Below, piece after piece: positions 24,527 to 33,444 of a stretch of DNA of 64,000 bases. Under the pieces are notes generated by a model. That model had not been told where the DNA came from. It ran no database searches and saw only the letters and a list, made by a program, of their open reading frames with translations. The stretch is taken from contig NZ_KV827677.1 of assembly GCF_001836165.1 (NCBI RefSeq), positions 62,001-126,000 of the forward strand, in the 5' to 3' direction. Numbering within the stretch: position 1 is the first letter of the stretch; every line of letters begins with the position of its first letter. Origin of the DNA: Corynebacterium sp. HMSC036D02. Its GTDB lineage: Bacteria > Actinomycetota > Actinomycetes > Mycobacteriales > Mycobacteriaceae. Made by a program: the position numbers and the translations under genes.

Positions 24527-26896
24527 GTGGCTCGAACTCGCTATATGGCGCTTTTAACCTGCGCCACGCTTCTCTTCTCCCCCGCTACCGCCGTCGCTGG
24601 GCCCGACGACGGCAAACACGTAGCCACTCAGACACATATTGATTCCCCCAAAACCTTTTGGGAGGACAATTCCCTCCACCTCAAGAGCCATTCAGCGGAC
24701 TCCAACCACGAACTAGCCGATACCGTGACCTGGGTAGGCAAAGGATGGAACCAGAACGGCACCAACCAATACCAGTTCACGGTGCCAGAGGACCCCGCGC
24801 TCGCTTTTGTGGGAAAGCCGGGCGAAACGTATTACATGGCGCCGGCCAGTGTCCAAGGAAGCCTGGACCCGGTCTGGATGGGCTTTGGCGCGGACACAGA
24901 ACTGCCTGTTGGCGACTTCCGCGACAACATCGCGTCCTTGGACCTCCTCAGCGTTGACGGCCCCGGTGAGGTCGAGATGTTTGGCTATTATCCTGGCCCC
25001 GGCGGCCTGCAGCGTTTCTTTGGGACCACCGAGGGCGCTCCGCATTCCGCATGGCTGACCAGCGGCACGCATACCCACAACTACACGGTCTTTTCCAAGC
25101 CTGGACGCTATGAGCTCACCTATCAAACGAGCGCGCGGGGCAAGGATGGTTCGTTGATTACCTCCGAGCCCACGACCACCTCGATCCAAGTCGGCGGGCA
25201 GCGTCCCGCTGATGAGAAAACGCCTTCCCTCAAAGAGCGCTTTGACCAGGCTTCCTCAGGCGATGCCAGCCAGAAGGACTACCGCCTGAGCATCACGCCC
25301 AAGAAATCCGGGGACAAGGACGGGGATGAGCGCCTTTCCTCCATCGATTTCTCTAGCGGCAGCGACGGCACGCTTACGCTGCTGATCGACGGCTACTTCC
25401 TCACCGATCTAGCCGTGAAAGATGGCAAGGCACACTTCGATGAATTCTTAGGGCCCGAGGACTCAACAATCCAAGCTGTGTACACCCCAGAGGACGGCAG
25501 CCCGCGCTGGGTGAGCGAGGAGCTTGCCTACTCTGAGAACGCTGAGCTTTCCACCACCTCGAAGACGTCCGCAGAGTCCTGGACCGAGACCACAAACCCC
25601 CGCCAGCTCTTCTCTGGAGAAGAGGTTTCGCTATCTGACACGGGACTGGCCGCGCGCGCTGTTCCGGAGGGCGAGGACGCCACCCGCATCATCGTGGAGG
25701 CAACCGATAAGAACCTGGAAGGCTACGTGCACGGCGGCTTCTTTAGCAAGGGAAGCTCGCTTCCGGACACCGGTTTCGACGGCACGATCACCCGCGGCCG
25801 CGCGGAATTTGTCGTCGGCGCCGATGCAAACTTCAACGGCAATACCGTGCGCCTCGATATTCTTCCGCACCCGAGCATCACGCAAGAGTCCGGCAGCATC
25901 ACGCTGACCGACAATTTCGCCTTCGGGCAAAAGTACGAGGGCATGGGCAGACTCGGTACTGGGGCTCAGGCTCCTGCGCCAGCCCCGGATAACGGCCCGA
26001 AACCGGACGCGGGAGAACACACTGGTACCTGTGCTGACAAGGTAGTGCTTGACCGCGGCCACGTCGACGTTGCGGTTACCCGTGACGGCGATGAGTTTCT
26101 CACCCGCTTGAAGGATGAAACGGCCCTCGTGGACAAGAAAACTGTGCAGCGCCCGCTCGATGACGTCGTCCTCGCGGTGCACGACAACGCGCTGCGCTCC
26201 CGCCCCGCCGCACTTAAAGGCAAGGACTTCGATTACCTAGGCAAGGAAAAGTTCTTCCTCCTCCCGCAGACCCAGGAGCAAAGCATCATCTGGCCGGGCT
26301 ATAACACTCAGGCCCTCAACTACAAGGACTATAAAGACGGCAAAGTCACGCTCAACATCAAGCCCGTGGAGATGCCAGAGGGTGCGCAGGTAGGCCTTTT
26401 CACTGCCGAAGGCTTGGGCAAGGTGTTCACCCCGCTGATCAATACCGCGGAGGGTGATTACTCCATCGAGACCACTTTTGCTTCGCACACCCACACCAAT
26501 TGGGCGTTTACCAAGCCGGGCATCTACAAGCTCGAGGTCACCTATTCGGCCACCACCACAGAGGGCAAGGACATCTCCTCTGCGCCCCAAACGCTCACCG
26601 TCGCAGCGGGTGATGCCGCAATCAAAGACTGTGCGAACTCGAAGGACGGAAACGAAGGCGAAGACACCCCGAAGCCAGGTGAGGAAAAGCCCGGAGATAA
26701 GCCAGGCGATAAGAAACCAGGCGATAACCAGCCTGGTGGCCAGAAAGGCAAGACGTCCTCTCTTCCCAAGCTCGAAAGCCTGTGGGGGCTCGTGCTCCCG
26801 GTTGTCTTGGCCATCATCTTCCAAGGTTTCCTCAACTTCTACAACGATCACCGCGACCAAATTGCGGCGCGGTTCACTGGCCTGCTTCCCCGCTAG
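24527..26896 (+). CDS. Large membrane-anchored surface protein with choice-of-anchor M repeats
   Basis: A 789-residue exported protein: signal peptide (residues 1-25, cleavage near AVAGPD), a first repeat domain at about 30-225 (KPGETYYMAPAS, DGPGEVEMFGYY, THTHNYTVFSKPGRYEL), a middle region at about 240-480, a second, canonical repeat domain at about 505-690 (LDRGHVDVAV, DDVVLAVHDNAL, FFLLPQTQEQSIIWPGYNTQ, SHTHTNWAFTKPGIYKLEV), a Lys/Pro/Gly/Asp spacer and a C-terminal membrane helix. No LPXTG is present, so it is held by the helix. It matches the TIGR03769/choice_anch_M surface repeats known beside anchored-repeat ABC transporters. The GTG start has AAAGG upstream; ATG 24545 is an alternative. 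Confidence 0.85.
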   Translation: MARTRYMALLTCATLLFSPATAVAGPDDGKHVATQTHIDSPKTFWEDNSLHLKSHSADSNHELADTVTWVGKGWNQNGTNQYQFTVPEDPALAFVGKPGETYYMAPASVQGSLDPVWMGFGADTELPVGDFRDNIASLDLLSVDGPGEVEMFGYYPGPGGLQRFFGTTEGAPHSAWLTSGTHTHNYTVFSKPGRYELTYQTSARGKDGSLITSEPTTTSIQVGGQRPADEKTPSLKERFDQASSGDASQKDYRLSITPKKSGDKDGDERLSSIDFSSGSDGTLTLLIDGYFLTDLAVKDGKAHFDEFLGPEDSTIQAVYTPEDGSPRWVSEELAYSENAELSTTSKTSAESWTETTNPRQLFSGEEVSLSDTGLAARAVPEGEDATRIIVEATDKNLEGYVHGGFFSKGSSLPDTGFDGTITRGRAEFVVGADANFNGNTVRLDILPHPSITQESGSITLTDNFAFGQKYEGMGRLGTGAQAPAPAPDNGPKPDAGEHTGTCADKVVLDRGHVDVAVTRDGDEFLTRLKDETALVDKKTVQRPLDDVVLAVHDNALRSRPAALKGKDFDYLGKEKFFLLPQTQEQSIIWPGYNTQALNYKDYKDGKVTLNIKPVEMPEGAQVGLFTAEGLGKVFTPLINTAEGDYSIETTFASHTHTNWAFTKPGIYKLEVTYSATTTEGKDISSAPQTLTVAAGDAAIKDCANSKDGNEGEDTPKPGEEKPGDKPGDKKPGDNQPGGQKGKTSSLPKLESLWGLVLPVVLAIIFQGFLNFYNDHRDQIAARFTGLLPR

Positions 26897-26911
26897 AAAG
26901 GACACACTGGA

Positions 26912-28015
26912 TTGCCCTCCACATCACCACGCACTGCTCAGAGCCTGAACGTGCGCCAGAACAGTGCACTGCTGAAAACCAGCGCCGCCGTGTTCACCAT
27001 TGTCGCGACATTGTGTGTAGCCGTCCTTGGCTCCCCGGCGTCAGCGCGAGCTGATAGCGAGCTCATCGATTCCGGACACGTCGATGCCTTTTATGTCTCC
27101 GCGCCAGGCGGTCAACTGACCTTGTCGATGAAGGAGGACGTCACCGGCAGTGGCGTCGTCCGGCCCGGCAACGATGTCATCCTCAAAGTCGCAGAAGAAG
27201 CATGGAGCGAGGCGACCGAGCGCATCGACGGCATCGGTATGCCCACGTATTACCTTCCCCAAACCCAGGACAGCTCGCTGCTGTGGCCGGGATGGGATAC
27301 CCAGGCGGCGCAATCGGCTGGCTATAAAGACGTTAACTTCGAATTCGTCGAGGTCACCGGTCCTGGTGACGTCTTTATCTTCGAAACGGCTGGCTTCGGC
27401 GATATCCAGCCGGTCACCGATGCCGGCGAGCTCGACCTCGTGTCTGGTGATGTCATCAACCAGGCTTACCCGGCGCATCGCCACGTTAACTGGGCTTTTA
27501 GTGAACCGGGTATCTACACCATGACTGTCCAGGCGGAATCCAACGGCGATACGAGTAATCAGGTCACCTATACCTGGGATGTCGGAGATGGTGACGCCGC
27601 GCCGCAGGAGTCCGGGGACGAGGAACCCGCCACCGTTAATGGTGATGACGGCACCGAAGACCACCACGAGGCAGAGCTGGGCGACGCCTCCCCTGAGCAA
27701 CCGGCATCCTCTGCCTCCGGGGCACGCTCGGGAGGTGGAAACGCTGGCGGAGGTACCCGCGCAGCCGGAACCAGGAACGCGAAGCAACAGGCAAGCAGCA
27801 AGGAGCGTAAAGAGCGCGGAGAAAGGAAAGAGCGCAAGCCTTCTCACCGCTCCACCGGGGCCGCGGACGGGGAGAATGTGGACACCGTCGCTGCGGCCGG
27901 CTACTACGACAGCGGGCAAAACCTGCTGCCGTGGGGCATCGGAATCCTGGGCTTAGGCATGCTCGTGCTGGGGTTGGCGCTAGCGCGCCTCGCGCTTTTG
28001 AAGGGCCGCGACTAA
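26912..28015 (+). CDS. Membrane-anchored surface protein, one choice-of-anchor M domain
   Basis: A 367-residue protein: signal peptide (hydrophobic about 24-45, cleavage near SARADS), one repeat domain at about 49-225 (DSGHVDAFYV, PTYYLPQTQDSSLLWPGWDT, VTGPGDVFIFE, HRHVNWAFSEPGIYTM), a long low-complexity linker rich in Ser, Glu, Lys and Arg (about 230-325), and a C-terminal membrane helix (about 335-358) with a basic end. TTG 26912 is the start, with GAAAGGA upstream; no ATG fits. It lies 15 bp after the first surface-protein gene and overlaps the next gene by 1 bp (TAATG). Confidence 0.82.
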   Translation: MPSTSPRTAQSLNVRQNSALLKTSAAVFTIVATLCVAVLGSPASARADSELIDSGHVDAFYVSAPGGQLTLSMKEDVTGSGVVRPGNDVILKVAEEAWSEATERIDGIGMPTYYLPQTQDSSLLWPGWDTQAAQSAGYKDVNFEFVEVTGPGDVFIFETAGFGDIQPVTDAGELDLVSGDVINQAYPAHRHVNWAFSEPGIYTMTVQAESNGDTSNQVTYTWDVGDGDAAPQESGDEEPATVNGDDGTEDHHEAELGDASPEQPASSASGARSGGGNAGGGTRAAGTRNAKQQASSKERKERGERKERKPSHRSTGAADGENVDTVAAAGYYDSGQNLLPWGIGILGLGMLVLGLALARLALLKGRD

Positions 28016-29499
28016 TGCCACGGAAGGTTCGCACTCGGACGCAATACACCGCGCTCCTTTCCGCCATCTTTCTCGGCACATCCATGTTGAGTGGCTGCGC
28101 GAGCTCCACCAACGGAGACGATGGGAAGGTGAAGGTGGTGGCGACGACGCCGATACTGGGGGACGTCGCCAAGCACGTAGCCGGTGAGGATGCCACAGTG
28201 ACCACGCTGATTCCTGCGGGAAAGGATCCACATACCTTTGAGCCGAGCCTGCGCTCAGTGCGCGATATCGCCAACGCCGACGTGTTGCTGTCCAATGGTT
28301 TTCTCCTCGAGCCGCAAAACCTGCTGAAGTCCTTGCGGGAGTCCTCGGATGTGCCCGTCACCGAAGTGGCGGACCAAGCATCTACACGCGGCGCGAAGCT
28401 CGTCCCCTTGGTAGAAAACGTTGCCCTCGATGCGGTGTGGTTGGGATTGCGCGTGCGTAACGCGGCCCCAGGTACCACGAGCGTCGACATGCGCCTGCTC
28501 GATGTGGAAGGACCCGGCGATGTCGCGGCCTACGTGGTCTCAACGTTCGGTACCCCTGAGCCGCTCTTTAACAGCGCTGACGGGATTGACCAGCACAACG
28601 ATTCCACGACGCTGCCGGCTAATGCCCACACGCACGTCTCCTGGGCTTTTAGCAAGCCAGGTGTGTACCGGCTGAAGTTCGACGCAACAGACAGCTCCCC
28701 GCAGGAGTTCACGGTGGCGGTGGGCGTGAGCGCACCTGAGGGGATGCGCGCGCTCGATGCAGGTCACGTGGATATCACCGCGGACATGGCTACAGGAAAG
28801 CTCGACTTGGAGGATCAAGGCGAGCGCTTCGATCCGAGCACCACGGTGCTCAGCATCCCGAACACCGCTCTGCAGCAGATACCGCCGGATCCCTCCTACC
28901 GCTTCTTGGGCCGGCCCGGGGATGAGACCTATCTCCTGCCGCAAGCTGTCTTGGGCAAGCACATTCACGGCGAAGTAGACCCACATCTGTGGCATAACGC
29001 CGCCAATGTCATCAGCTTTACTGAGGTCATCGCTGAGCAACTTGCGCAAACAGATCCCTCGCACGGCGCGGACTACCGTGCCCGCGCACAGGACTACATC
29101 GCACAACTGCGGGGCGTCGACGACGAGGTTAATCAGCTCATCTCCGCTATTCCAGAGCGCAACCGCCACCTCGTCACACCCCACCACGGCTATGCCTACC
29201 TGGAACAAGGCTATGGCATTGATATTGCGGGCTTTGTTACTCCCAACCCGGCCATCGAGCCCTCGCCGCGCGATGTCATCGCGCTGCGCCGCACCTTGGA
29301 GAACCTCCAGCTTCCCGCGGTGTTCGTGGAGCCGACCCAACAAGCCAGCGCGGATGTCATCCGGGAAGCCGCCGAATCCCTCGGGGTGGCGGTGTGTCCC
29401 ATTTACGGCGACACCCTCGATGACGCCGTACCGACGTATCTCGAACTCATGCGTTTCAACGCACACTCACTCAACCGCTGCCTTAGCAGCACAACATAA
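28015..29499 (+). CDS. Anchored-repeat ABC transporter substrate-binding lipoprotein with inserted surface-repeat domain
   Basis: A 494-residue lipoprotein (lipobox LSGC, Cys at about 27) of the ZnuA/TroA cluster A-I fold that binds Zn or Mn. Expected ligands are visible: His in AGKDPHTFEPS, His in VDPHLWHN, His in TPHHGYAYL and Asp in PIYGDTL. Between the first two, about 190 residues are inserted (about 130-320) that carry the surface-repeat signatures, but with the halves swapped: first DAVWLGL, EGPGDVAAYV and HTHVSWAFSKPGVY, then DAGHVDITAD and GRPGDETYLLPQAV. The family corresponds to TIGR03772. ATG 28015 overlaps the previous stop; the longer frame from 27931 lies inside that gene. Confidence 0.88.
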   Translation: MPRKVRTRTQYTALLSAIFLGTSMLSGCASSTNGDDGKVKVVATTPILGDVAKHVAGEDATVTTLIPAGKDPHTFEPSLRSVRDIANADVLLSNGFLLEPQNLLKSLRESSDVPVTEVADQASTRGAKLVPLVENVALDAVWLGLRVRNAAPGTTSVDMRLLDVEGPGDVAAYVVSTFGTPEPLFNSADGIDQHNDSTTLPANAHTHVSWAFSKPGVYRLKFDATDSSPQEFTVAVGVSAPEGMRALDAGHVDITADMATGKLDLEDQGERFDPSTTVLSIPNTALQQIPPDPSYRFLGRPGDETYLLPQAVLGKHIHGEVDPHLWHNAANVISFTEVIAEQLAQTDPSHGADYRARAQDYIAQLRGVDDEVNQLISAIPERNRHLVTPHHGYAYLEQGYGIDIAGFVTPNPAIEPSPRDVIALRRTLENLQLPAVFVEPTQQASADVIREAAESLGVAVCPIYGDTLDDAVPTYLELMRFNAHSLNRCLSSTT

Positions 29500-29507
29500 G
29501 GAATCTC

Positions 29508-30407
29508 ATGTCTAATCGCACCCTCCGAACTTTCACTATGCCGCTTGCAGCAGCACTGAGCGCCGTGGCGCTGGCCTTCGCGCCCTCCGCCGCCTGGGCC
29601 GGGGATCTGGCTCAGGTTGTCAGCTCTGACGAAGAAGTGGCGGCACCAGGAACTGCTGCCGCTATCGATCACGGTCACGTCGACCTGGGCCTGCTGCTTA
29701 ATGAAGGGCAAGCAGAATTCCTCGCCCGTGATGATTCAGCTGAAACGCCCGTGTGGCGTCAACCCGACGATGTGGTCTTCCAGGTGGGCGACAACGCCCT
29801 GTTGCCCCTGCCGGAGGACAAGGCTTTCTCCTTCGTCGGTGCCGAGCCCGGTTCGCAAGTATGGGTCGTTCCACAAACGGAACAGGCTGATGTGCCGTGG
29901 CTAGGTTGGAATACCCAGGCTCCTTCCCTCGAGGAGAACGTTGAGAGAGGAGTCACTATGGAGTTCCTGGGACACCAAGGCCCGGGTGAGTTCTCCCTCT
30001 TCTTGCAGAACGGCGGCTTCGAGGAACCGCAGTTGCTGTGGTCCACCGCCACCGGGGACTCAGAAGGCTTCTGGGTCGACTTGGGCACGCATACCCATGC
30101 CAATTGGGTGTTCACCGAGCCCGGCATCCACCAGGTGCGGGTCCGCATGAGCGGCGAAGGCGCGGGTGAAAGCGCCGGCAGCGAGGTAGCCGCCGAGGCT
30201 ACGTTGACCTTTGCTGTAGGCGATGACACGGATGTCGCACAAGCTCAGGCAACAGAATGGGATTCAAACGCTGAATCCTCTGCCGATTCAAGCTCTGCAT
30301 CGGCAACCGTGCCGGTATGGATCTGGGCGCTGGCCGGCGTGGGCATCCTCGTCCTTATCGGTGCCATTATCGCCGTCGTGCGTGCAAAGGGCGGCCAACG
30401 TGACTAG
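29508..30407 (+). CDS. Membrane-anchored surface protein, one choice-of-anchor M domain
   Basis: A 299-residue protein: signal peptide (cleavage near AWAGDL), one repeat domain at about 52-240 (DHGHVDLGLL, DDVVFQVGDNAL, VWVVPQTEQADVPWLGWNT, HQGPGEFSLF, THTHANWVFTEPGIHQV), a Ser/Ala/Asp linker and a C-terminal membrane helix (about 268-290) followed by RAKGGQRD. It is the simplest of the four surface proteins in the operon. It starts 9 bp after the binding-protein gene (AAGGAATC upstream of the ATG) and overlaps the ATPase gene by 8 bp. Confidence 0.82.
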   Translation: MSNRTLRTFTMPLAAALSAVALAFAPSAAWAGDLAQVVSSDEEVAAPGTAAAIDHGHVDLGLLLNEGQAEFLARDDSAETPVWRQPDDVVFQVGDNALLPLPEDKAFSFVGAEPGSQVWVVPQTEQADVPWLGWNTQAPSLEENVERGVTMEFLGHQGPGEFSLFLQNGGFEEPQLLWSTATGDSEGFWVDLGTHTHANWVFTEPGIHQVRVRMSGEGAGESAGSEVAAEATLTFAVGDDTDVAQAQATEWDSNAESSADSSSASATVPVWIWALAGVGILVLIGAIIAVVRAKGGQRD

Positions 30408-31128
30408 TCCCCTCATTTCAGTCAAGGACCTGTCCGTTTCGCTCTCCGGCCGCAGGGTCATCGACGCCGCCAGCCTGTCCGTACACCCTGGCGAATTCAT
30501 CGGGCTCCTCGGCCCCAACGGCGCGGGTAAAACCACGCTGATGCGCGCCATCTTGGGGCTCGTCCCCTTCACCGGGACCATCGACGTGGGCACCTCGCTG
30601 GGTTATGTCCCTCAGCGTCACGACGTGGAATGGGACTTCCCCATCAGCGTGTCCAAAGCTGTGCTCAGCGGACGCACCGGACTGGTGGGCTGGTTCCGCC
30701 GTCCGGGACGTGCCGATAAACAAGCCGCCCGCCGCGCCATCGAGTTAACCAACTTGGAGGAATTTGCGCGGCGCCCCATCGCGCAGCTGTCCGGTGGCCA
30801 ACGTCAGCGTGTACTCATCGCCCGGGCCTTAGCCTGCGAGCCTGAAGTGCTGCTTCTCGACGAACCATTTACCGGCCTCGACGCCCCCAACACCGAAGAG
30901 CTTCTACTTCTCTTTGACAAACTCACCGCCGATGGCACCAGTGTTGTCATGTCCACGCACAACCTCTCGGAGGCCGCGCATTCCTGCTCGCGGCTCGTGC
31001 TGTTTAACCGTGGAATCATCGCGGATGGTCCAGCGGAAGCGTTGCGCATGACCGCGCAGCCCTGGAGCGACACGTTCGGGGTCTCAGCTTCTTCTCCACT
31101 GCTTTCTGCGATTGGGGTGGCCGCATGA
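30400..31128 (+). CDS. Anchored-repeat ABC transporter ATP-binding protein
   Basis: A 242-residue ATPase of the Zn/Mn (ZnuC-like) type: Walker A GPNGAGKTT (about 38-46), signature QLSGGQRQRVLIARAL, Walker B VLLLDEPFTGLD and the switch His in MSTHNLSEA. GTG 30400 is used: sequence similarity begins here, and it overlaps the previous stop by 8 bp; the open frame from 30223 lies inside the preceding gene. It corresponds to TIGR03771 and energises uptake with the permease and lipoprotein of this operon. Confidence 0.9.
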   Translation: MTSPLISVKDLSVSLSGRRVIDAASLSVHPGEFIGLLGPNGAGKTTLMRAILGLVPFTGTIDVGTSLGYVPQRHDVEWDFPISVSKAVLSGRTGLVGWFRRPGRADKQAARRAIELTNLEEFARRPIAQLSGGQRQRVLIARALACEPEVLLLDEPFTGLDAPNTEELLLLFDKLTADGTSVVMSTHNLSEAAHSCSRLVLFNRGIIADGPAEALRMTAQPWSDTFGVSASSPLLSAIGVAA

Positions 31129-32021
31129 TCGACATCTCGCTTTTCGAGTTCTTCCAGGATGTCACCAACCCACACTTGGACTTCCTGGCGCGTGCGGTGG
31201 GAATTTCTATCCTCGCCGCCATCGTGTGCGGTGTGGTGGGATGCTATGTCGTGCTGCGGGGCATGTCTTTCATCGGTGATGCTGTTTCCCACGCGGTCTT
31301 CCCAGGGCTGGCCATTGCCTTCGTGCTCCAGGGCTCAGTGTTGCTGGGCGGCGCCGTGGCGGGCTGCACCGTGGCGGTGCTCATCGCATGCTTCTCCCAG
31401 CGGCGCACGGTGCGCGAGGATTCCGTCATCGGAATCTTCTTCGCCGCCGCGTTTGCCCTCGGCATGGTGATCATCTCCCGAGTAGACGGCTACACAGCCT
31501 CGCTCACTAGCTTTCTCTTCGGCTCGCTCACGGGTGTCTCCCGCGCGGACCTTTACACCGCGTTCACCGTCACGGTGCTCATCGTGGCCACGGTTCTTCT
31601 CCTTGGACCCCAGCTCACCGCTACCTGCTTGGACAAGGAAACCGCCCGCGCGATGGGTCTTCCCGTCTTTGCTCTGGACATCGTGCTCTACCTCTGTGTT
31701 ACGGGCGCAGTGGTTATCTCCGTGGGCACCATCGGCAACGTCCTCGTCCTCGCTCTGCTTATCACCCCGGCCGCGACTGCCCGCCTGCTCTGTGACTCGC
31801 TGGGCTCGATGATGCTCGCAGCTGCGGCGATCGGCTCCTTGGGTAGCTTCTTCGGAATCTACCTGGCATGGGCCATCGACCTTCCCGCCGGTGCCACCAT
31901 CGTTCTACTCCTCACCGCGTGCTTCCTCGTGGCGTGGGTGCTCTCCCCTCTTATGCACTCCCGCCGCGCTTCCGCATCCACCTCGACATCACACACCTCG
32001 AAGGAGACCTTGTCCGCATGA
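31125..32021 (+). CDS. Anchored-repeat ABC transporter permease
   Basis: A 298-residue membrane protein of the ZnuB/TroC (ABC-3) family with about eight hydrophobic segments. Signatures are GCYVVLRGMSFIGDAVSHAVFPG near the N terminus (in part: RGMSFIGDAVSHAVFPG) and a later GNVLVLALLITPAATARLL. ATGA overlap with the ATPase gene. It corresponds to TIGR03770. The C-terminal 20 residues are Ser/Thr-rich. Confidence 0.9.
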   Translation: MIDISLFEFFQDVTNPHLDFLARAVGISILAAIVCGVVGCYVVLRGMSFIGDAVSHAVFPGLAIAFVLQGSVLLGGAVAGCTVAVLIACFSQRRTVREDSVIGIFFAAAFALGMVIISRVDGYTASLTSFLFGSLTGVSRADLYTAFTVTVLIVATVLLLGPQLTATCLDKETARAMGLPVFALDIVLYLCVTGAVVISVGTIGNVLVLALLITPAATARLLCDSLGSMMLAAAAIGSLGSFFGIYLAWAIDLPAGATIVLLLTACFLVAWVLSPLMHSRRASASTSTSHTSKETLSA

Positions 32022-33361
32022 ATATTCTCCCAATGACACGTATGAACTACCGTCCCCTCGCTTTGACCGCATCCGCTGCTTTAGCGCTCAGCTCCCCGAC
32101 GCTCATTCACGCTGCGCCGCCCGCCATCGCAGCCGAGCAGGCGAGCGGCACTTCCTGTGATGATGACTCCCTCCACGCCTTCAGCCGCGGACACCAAGAC
32201 CTCGCTTTGGTCGGTGACTCGGGGGACCTAACCTTTTTAGCCCGCGATGATGAATCCGGTAAGGACTATGCCTCTGGGGAGTTCTACGTAGAAGTAGGCA
32301 GCAACGCTGCTTTCAATGAATCAACGGGGAGCGATATTCCATCGAGCGGTTGGCAAATCCCCCAAACCCAAGATCCGAATATCCCTTGGTTGGGGTTCAA
32401 CACCAGCTACCTCGATGAGGCCACTGCGGCCGATGCCACTTTATCCTTGACGCTACACAGCGGCCCAGAAGGCGGGCGCATGGTGGGCTTTCAGAACACC
32501 GTGGGTGCTAACCCCACCGTGCTCTTTGACTCCGAGAACCCCGATATCACGTGGGATTATCCTGATCATTTCCACAGTCACACCGGGATCATCTTTAGCG
32601 AGCCGGGTGCCTATGCTGCCACTTTTACCTTCACCCTCAACGATGGCTCCGAGCACTCTATTGATGTGCCTTTCTTGGTTGGTGGCGCAGATATCTCTGA
32701 ACTTTGCCAGCTGGAGTGGGGCTCGGGCGAAGGTGGCAGCGGTGGCTCGGGAAGCCCGAAGAACCGCCCCCAGCAGCTGGCCAAGGACATTAATGACACC
32801 TCCAAGGCCATCGCGCAGCTAGATAAGACGATGGACAAGACCTTCAAAGAGGCCGATACCTTCTTCAACGGTGGGAAGCCCTCCGATGCGAAGAAGGCGA
32901 AGGAGGAAAAGAACTCAGAGCGCTCCACGCGGGCCAGCGCGCGGAAGGAAACAAAACCAGAGAAAGAAACAGGGCCGAAAGAGCCAAGCGCAGCCAACAC
33001 TGCGACCGGGCAAGGCCGGAATCCGACCCCCAACGCTACAGCCCACACTGCACAAGGACAGAGAGATTCAGCACAGCGTGGGACGTCGCGCAGCACGTCT
33101 GCCGCCGACGCCAAGGACTCGACGCGCAGCACCGCGTCCAATCACGAACGGAATGCCAGGAAAGAAGCAGCGGCACAGCGTCCGGCTTCTGATGTGCAAG
33201 AACAGTATGCTGACGGCGGAAACATCCAGGCTATGAGCTATGGAGCCCCGATGGTGGGCTTCTGGGCGGGCTTTTTGGCCGGCATGGGATCCCTGGCCCT
33301 ACTGCTAGGAATTGGACTTTTCATCGCCGTGCAATTCTTCCGCCCGCGCAAGCGCGACTAG
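32018..33361 (+). CDS. Membrane-anchored surface protein, one choice-of-anchor M domain plus long polar stalk
   Basis: A 447-residue protein: signal peptide (cleavage near AIAAEQ), one repeat domain at about 48-225 (SRGHQDLALV, GWQIPQTQDPNIPWLGFNT, SGPEGGRMVGF, FHSHTGIIFSEPGAYAATF), then a stalk of about 170 residues rich in Ser, Thr, Lys, Glu and Ala, and a C-terminal membrane helix (about 418-440) with basic RPRKRD end. The repeat is more diverged than in the other proteins (HSHTGIIF for HTHANWAF). It has two Cys. ATGA overlap with the permease; AAGGAGA lies upstream. It is the last gene of the operon. Confidence 0.82.
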   Translation: MNILPMTRMNYRPLALTASAALALSSPTLIHAAPPAIAAEQASGTSCDDDSLHAFSRGHQDLALVGDSGDLTFLARDDESGKDYASGEFYVEVGSNAAFNESTGSDIPSSGWQIPQTQDPNIPWLGFNTSYLDEATAADATLSLTLHSGPEGGRMVGFQNTVGANPTVLFDSENPDITWDYPDHFHSHTGIIFSEPGAYAATFTFTLNDGSEHSIDVPFLVGGADISELCQLEWGSGEGGSGGSGSPKNRPQQLAKDINDTSKAIAQLDKTMDKTFKEADTFFNGGKPSDAKKAKEEKNSERSTRASARKETKPEKETGPKEPSAANTATGQGRNPTPNATAHTAQGQRDSAQRGTSRSTSAADAKDSTRSTASNHERNARKEAAAQRPASDVQEQYADGGNIQAMSYGAPMVGFWAGFLAGMGSLALLLGIGLFIAVQFFRPRKRD

Positions 33362-33444
33362 CACTACAGCCATGCGCACAGCCTGTACGGAGGGGGGGGA
33401 TCTGGTTTCGGCACTAGCACAGCAAACAACTAGAGTTATTCCCT

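Noticed and set aside
24527..33361. Sortase (LPXTG) anchoring of the four surface proteins
   Set aside because: No LPXTG-like motif precedes the C-terminal helices, and no sortase gene is present; anchoring by the membrane helix is more likely.
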